7,860 bases of DNA from Desulfobacteraceae bacterium. Lineage in GTDB: Bacteria; Desulfobacterota; Desulfobacteria; Desulfobacterales; JAABPS01. Made by a program: the position numbers and the translations under genes. Shown piece after piece: positions 5,621-7,860 of the stretch (within the stretch, counting starts at the first letter, position 1; every line of letters begins with the position of its first letter). The DNA lies in assembly GCA_011391835.1 (NCBI GenBank), contig JAABPS010000124.1, forward strand, positions 1 to 7,860, written 5' to 3'. The notes beneath the pieces were generated by a model. That model had not been told where the DNA came from. It saw only the letters and a program-made list of their open reading frames with translations, and made no database searches.

Positions 5621-6931
5621 ATGAAGAAGTTTGCTGTTGTATTGAGTGTTATGGTTGTGGCCGGCATGCTGATAGTTAGCGGCTGCGCGAAGAAGGATGA
5701 AGGAGTTGGGGGTGAGGTTATTAAGATTGGTGTTATCGGCCCCATGAATTTCACCCAGGGCGAGGGGCACTGGAATGGCGCTGTGATGGCTGTTGATGAA
5801 ATTAATGCCGAAGGCGGCGTAAAAGTTGGCGATAAAAAAATGAAGATCGAATTGGTCAAAGGAGATTCCAATGAATTCATAAGCCTGACGGATGCTACCA
5901 ATGCCATGGAAAAACTCTGCGTGTCTGATCAAGTAGATTTTATTGTGGGAGGTTTTAGAACTGAGGCGGTTTTGGCCATGCAGGATATCGCTGTGGACAA
6001 TAAAAAGATATTTATAGGATGCGGCGCGGCCGATAATGAGTTATGCGGACGGGTGGCTCAGGATTATGACCGGTATAAATACTGGTTCCGCCTTACACCG
6101 TTTAAGTCATCTTTTCTCGGACAGACCACGTTTATTCATTTGAAGACGGTTGCTGATCTGCTGAAAAAAGAATTGGGTATCGAAAAGCCGAAAGTAGCCA
6201 TTGTTATGGAAAAACAGGCATGGGTGGAAAAAATTCTGGAAGCTGCTAAAGTCGTTATTCCCAAAATGGGCATGGAAGTTGTTGGTGTGTGGCAGCCTTC
6301 ACAAACTGCCACAGATGTAACCGCAGAGCTGTCAGCCATTCAAAGCGCTGGCGCAGATATTATTTTTACTGTTTTTTCCGCTGCGGTGGGCGTGACATTT
6401 GTCAAACAGGCAAATGAATTAGAGACACCGGCATTTCTTTTTGGAATTAACGTTGAGGCACAAAAGGATACATTTCATGAAGCCACCGGCGGCATGAGCA
6501 ATTATGTATTTACGATGAGCACCTATGCCAAAAATATCGAAGTAAATGAGCGTACAAAGCCTTTTGTTGATGAATACATGAAAAGGTATGGAGCCGTACC
6601 GCCATATACAGCAGATACCTATTCCGCTATAAAGTATATCCTGGCTCCGACGATTGAACAGGCGGGAACGCTTGAAGCAGATCCAATTATAACCCTGATA
6701 GAACAAACAGAGTATATTCTGCCTTCAGGAAAGATAGCGTATGAACCGGATCACGATATCACATGGGGTCCTGGGTATCAGACCAGTTTGGGTTGTCAGT
6801 GGCAAAACGGTGAATTTTTAGGTGTATGGCCGAACGGCTGGGTTGCTTCTGAGGGTATGGAACCGGTTTCATTTAAGGGAATGGTTCCTATTCAGATTCC
6901 ACCGGCATTGATTGCAAAATACAAAAAGTAG
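5621..6931 (+). CDS. ABC transporter substrate-binding lipoprotein (branched-chain amino acid / LivK type)
   Basis: A 436-residue periplasmic binding protein of the type I fold (Peripla_BP_6, LivK-like), which captures a small ligand for an ABC importer. Residues 1-21 are a lipoprotein signal with lipobox VSGC and lipidated Cys22. Ala follows at +2, so by the E. coli rule the protein would not be held in the inner membrane. The mature domain opens with IKIGVIGPMNF (35-44) and GAVMAVDEINAEGGV (53-67), followed by IELVKGDSNE and DFIVGG (106-111), all standard for the family. The second lobe starts near KVAIVMEK (191-198), and a repeated GADIIFT-type strand is present. The ligand cannot be told from sequence; amino acids, amides, urea or aromatic acids are all possible. 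No permease or ATPase gene adjoins it: the next gene is convergent and a terminator intervenes. It has its own promoter and a structured leader. Confidence 0.92.
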   Translation: MKKFAVVLSVMVVAGMLIVSGCAKKDEGVGGEVIKIGVIGPMNFTQGEGHWNGAVMAVDEINAEGGVKVGDKKMKIELVKGDSNEFISLTDATNAMEKLCVSDQVDFIVGGFRTEAVLAMQDIAVDNKKIFIGCGAADNELCGRVAQDYDRYKYWFRLTPFKSSFLGQTTFIHLKTVADLLKKELGIEKPKVAIVMEKQAWVEKILEAAKVVIPKMGMEVVGVWQPSQTATDVTAELSAIQSAGADIIFTVFSAAVGVTFVKQANELETPAFLFGINVEAQKDTFHEATGGMSNYVFTMSTYAKNIEVNERTKPFVDEYMKRYGAVPPYTADTYSAIKYILAPTIEQAGTLEADPIITLIEQTEYILPSGKIAYEPDHDITWGPGYQTSLGCQWQNGEFLGVWPNGWVASEGMEPVSFKGMVPIQIPPALIAKYKK

Positions 6932-6955
6932 TTTTTATTTGATAGAAACATTTAG

Positions 6956-6997
6956 AATAAATGAAGCCGATCAGTTTGCTGGTCGGCTTCATTTATT
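6956..6997. terminator. Strong bidirectional intrinsic terminator
   Basis: Bases 6956-6974 pair with 6979-6997 around a TTTG loop. The core AATGAAGCCGATCAG faces CTGGTCGGCTTCATT with a single G-U pair. AT-rich ends supply ATTTATTT on the plus strand and ATTTATTCT on the minus strand. It lies 24 nt after the lipoprotein stop and 19 nt after the stop of the convergent VWA gene, and should end both transcripts. Confidence 0.85.
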
Positions 6998-7016
6998 TCG
7001 ATGTTTCTTAAGAGAT

Positions 7017-7860
7017 TTAGTTCTTTTTCGTCAAACAAGTGACAGCCATCTCAAGCCCATCCAGTGAAAGCGGAAACATGGGGATAATCATCCCAATGGC
7101 TCGGATGGTTTGCGTGTAATTCCATACATGTTCAGAAACAGGGTTTAACCAGACACAGCGGGGAAATGTTTTGGCAAGAAATTTAAGCCGGTCCATGCCC
7201 GGTGACCCGCTTCGTTCACTGGCATAAATAGATCCATTTTCTGCAAAAAGCTCATAGGGCGCCATGCTCGCATCGCCCACAAGAATCAGCCGTATATCCG
7301 GATCCAGACGGGTGAATTCTTCAATTTTCTTCGGTTTTTTCATCCGCTGAGGGTCCTTCCATACCCTGTCATATATGGTATTGTGGAAGTAATAGGTGGT
7401 CAGGTCTTTGAATTGTGCTCTGGCGTAATCGAAAAGGGTTTGAACCACAGATACATACGGGTCCATGGACCATCCGCCGTTGTCAATGGCCAGGATAACT
7501 TTAAGGCGGTCCCGAAGATCGTTTTCAAAGACCAGCTCGATTTCTCCGCCCCGCTTAACTGTGTGGTATATGGTTTCATCAATATTGAGCCTGTCCTTGG
7601 GCCCAACAGGTACAAGATGTCTGAGCCTTTTTAGCGCTTCACCAATGGACGCACTGGTCAACGGACCCTGCCCTGAATAATCCTTGTACCGCCTTTCATT
7701 GGCCACTTTGATGGCCGATTTATTTTTAGACACACCGCCAATTCGCAAACCTCCGGGTCTGCGGCCGGAATGGCCAAATGGCGATGTGCCTCCAGTGCCG
7801 ATCCATTCATCCCCTTCATCGTGCCGCTCCGTCTGTTCTCTGAGTTTCTTTCTAAACAGA
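7017..7860 (-). CDS. CoxE-type VWA domain protein (5' end outside window)
   Basis: The last 280 codons of a gene read from the right edge; the frame stays open to 7860, so the in-frame TTG at 7748 is not the true start. The visible part begins with charged residues, then a glycine-rich segment WIGTGGTSPFG (about 19-29) and GLRIGGVSKNKSA, and continues into a von Willebrand A-like domain of the CoxE type. Strand 1 carries ILAIDNGGWSMDPY (MIDAS region, 122-135), a later loop has YYFHNTIYD, and LILVGDASMAPYEL (192-205) supplies the other conserved Asp. These proteins usually partner a MoxR/CbbQ-like AAA ATPase in cofactor insertion or complex maturation. No such gene is visible on this side, but one may lie beyond 7860. 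The MIDAS motif departs from the usual DxSxS. It is convergent with the lipoprotein gene and shares its terminator. Confidence 0.85.
   Translation of the reverse strand, partial: LFRKKLREQTERHDEGDEWIGTGGTSPFGHSGRRPGGLRIGGVSKNKSAIKVANERRYKDYSGQGPLTSASIGEALKRLRHLVPVGPKDRLNIDETIYHTVKRGGEIELVFENDLRDRLKVILAIDNGGWSMDPYVSVVQTLFDYARAQFKDLTTYYFHNTIYDRVWKDPQRMKKPKKIEEFTRLDPDIRLILVGDASMAPYELFAENGSIYASERSGSPGMDRLKFLAKTFPRCVWLNPVSEHVWNYTQTIRAIGMIIPMFPLSLDGLEMAVTCLTKKN

Noticed and set aside
7383..7680. Plus-strand reading frames opposite the VWA gene, and similar antisense frames over the MoxR, tgpA-like and lipoprotein genes
   Set aside because: They are shadows of well-supported genes with recognisable domains; none shows a protein family signature or ribosome binding site.
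1..7860. Mobile elements, CRISPR arrays, tRNA or rRNA genes
   Set aside because: No transposase or integrase motifs, no regularly spaced repeats, and no tRNA or rRNA-like sequence were seen on reading both strands by eye.

Overview
This window looks like chromosomal DNA from a Gram-negative bacterium of moderate GC content. The best guess is a Desulfobacterota (former deltaproteobacterial) sulphate-reducer-like genome. That guess rests on the general flavour of the proteins and is not proven. Supporting points are the signal-peptide and lipoprotein-bearing periplasmic proteins, a tgpA-type operon, a LivK-type lipoprotein, and a CoxE-type VWA protein. No mobile element, CRISPR array, tRNA or rRNA was seen.

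Layout. Positions 1-387 (+) hold the 3' end of hemA (glutamyl-tRNA reductase). A convergent gene at 512-1120 (-) encodes a secreted or anchored protein with four TPR repeats. A 309-bp divergent intergenic region (1121-1429) follows. Next is a tightly overlapping three-gene operon (+): a MoxR-type AAA+ ATPase (1430-2347), a DUF58 membrane protein (2344-3309) and a TgpA-type transmembrane transglutaminase-like protein (3296-5260). A 360-bp intergenic region (5261-5620) carries a good sigma70-like promoter followed at once by a terminator-like hairpin. It leads into a branched-chain-amino-acid-type substrate-binding lipoprotein (5621-6931, +). A strong bidirectional terminator (6956-6997) separates that gene from a convergent CoxE-type VWA-domain gene (7017 to beyond 7860, -), whose 5' end lies outside the window.

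How the genes may work together. MoxR ATPases commonly act as chaperone-like partners of VWA or DUF58 proteins, and the DUF58 and TgpA proteins are membrane-embedded, so the operon probably forms one envelope-associated module. TgpA would place a Cys-His-Asp transglutaminase/protease-like domain in the periplasm. The divergent exported TPR protein resembles the TPR components of Bat-type MoxR/DUF58 clusters, but a functional link here is inference. The substrate-binding lipoprotein has no permease or ATPase gene in the window. The VWA gene probably pairs with an AAA ATPase located beyond the right edge.

The most notable non-coding signals are: the short promoter-hairpin-T-tract unit at 5418-5515 (attenuator or small RNA); competing hairpins in the same leader; and two similar sequence elements (1315-1358 and 5317-5349) that flank the MoxR-DUF58-TgpA operon in the same orientation. 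I did not find convincing evidence of a wholly new system.
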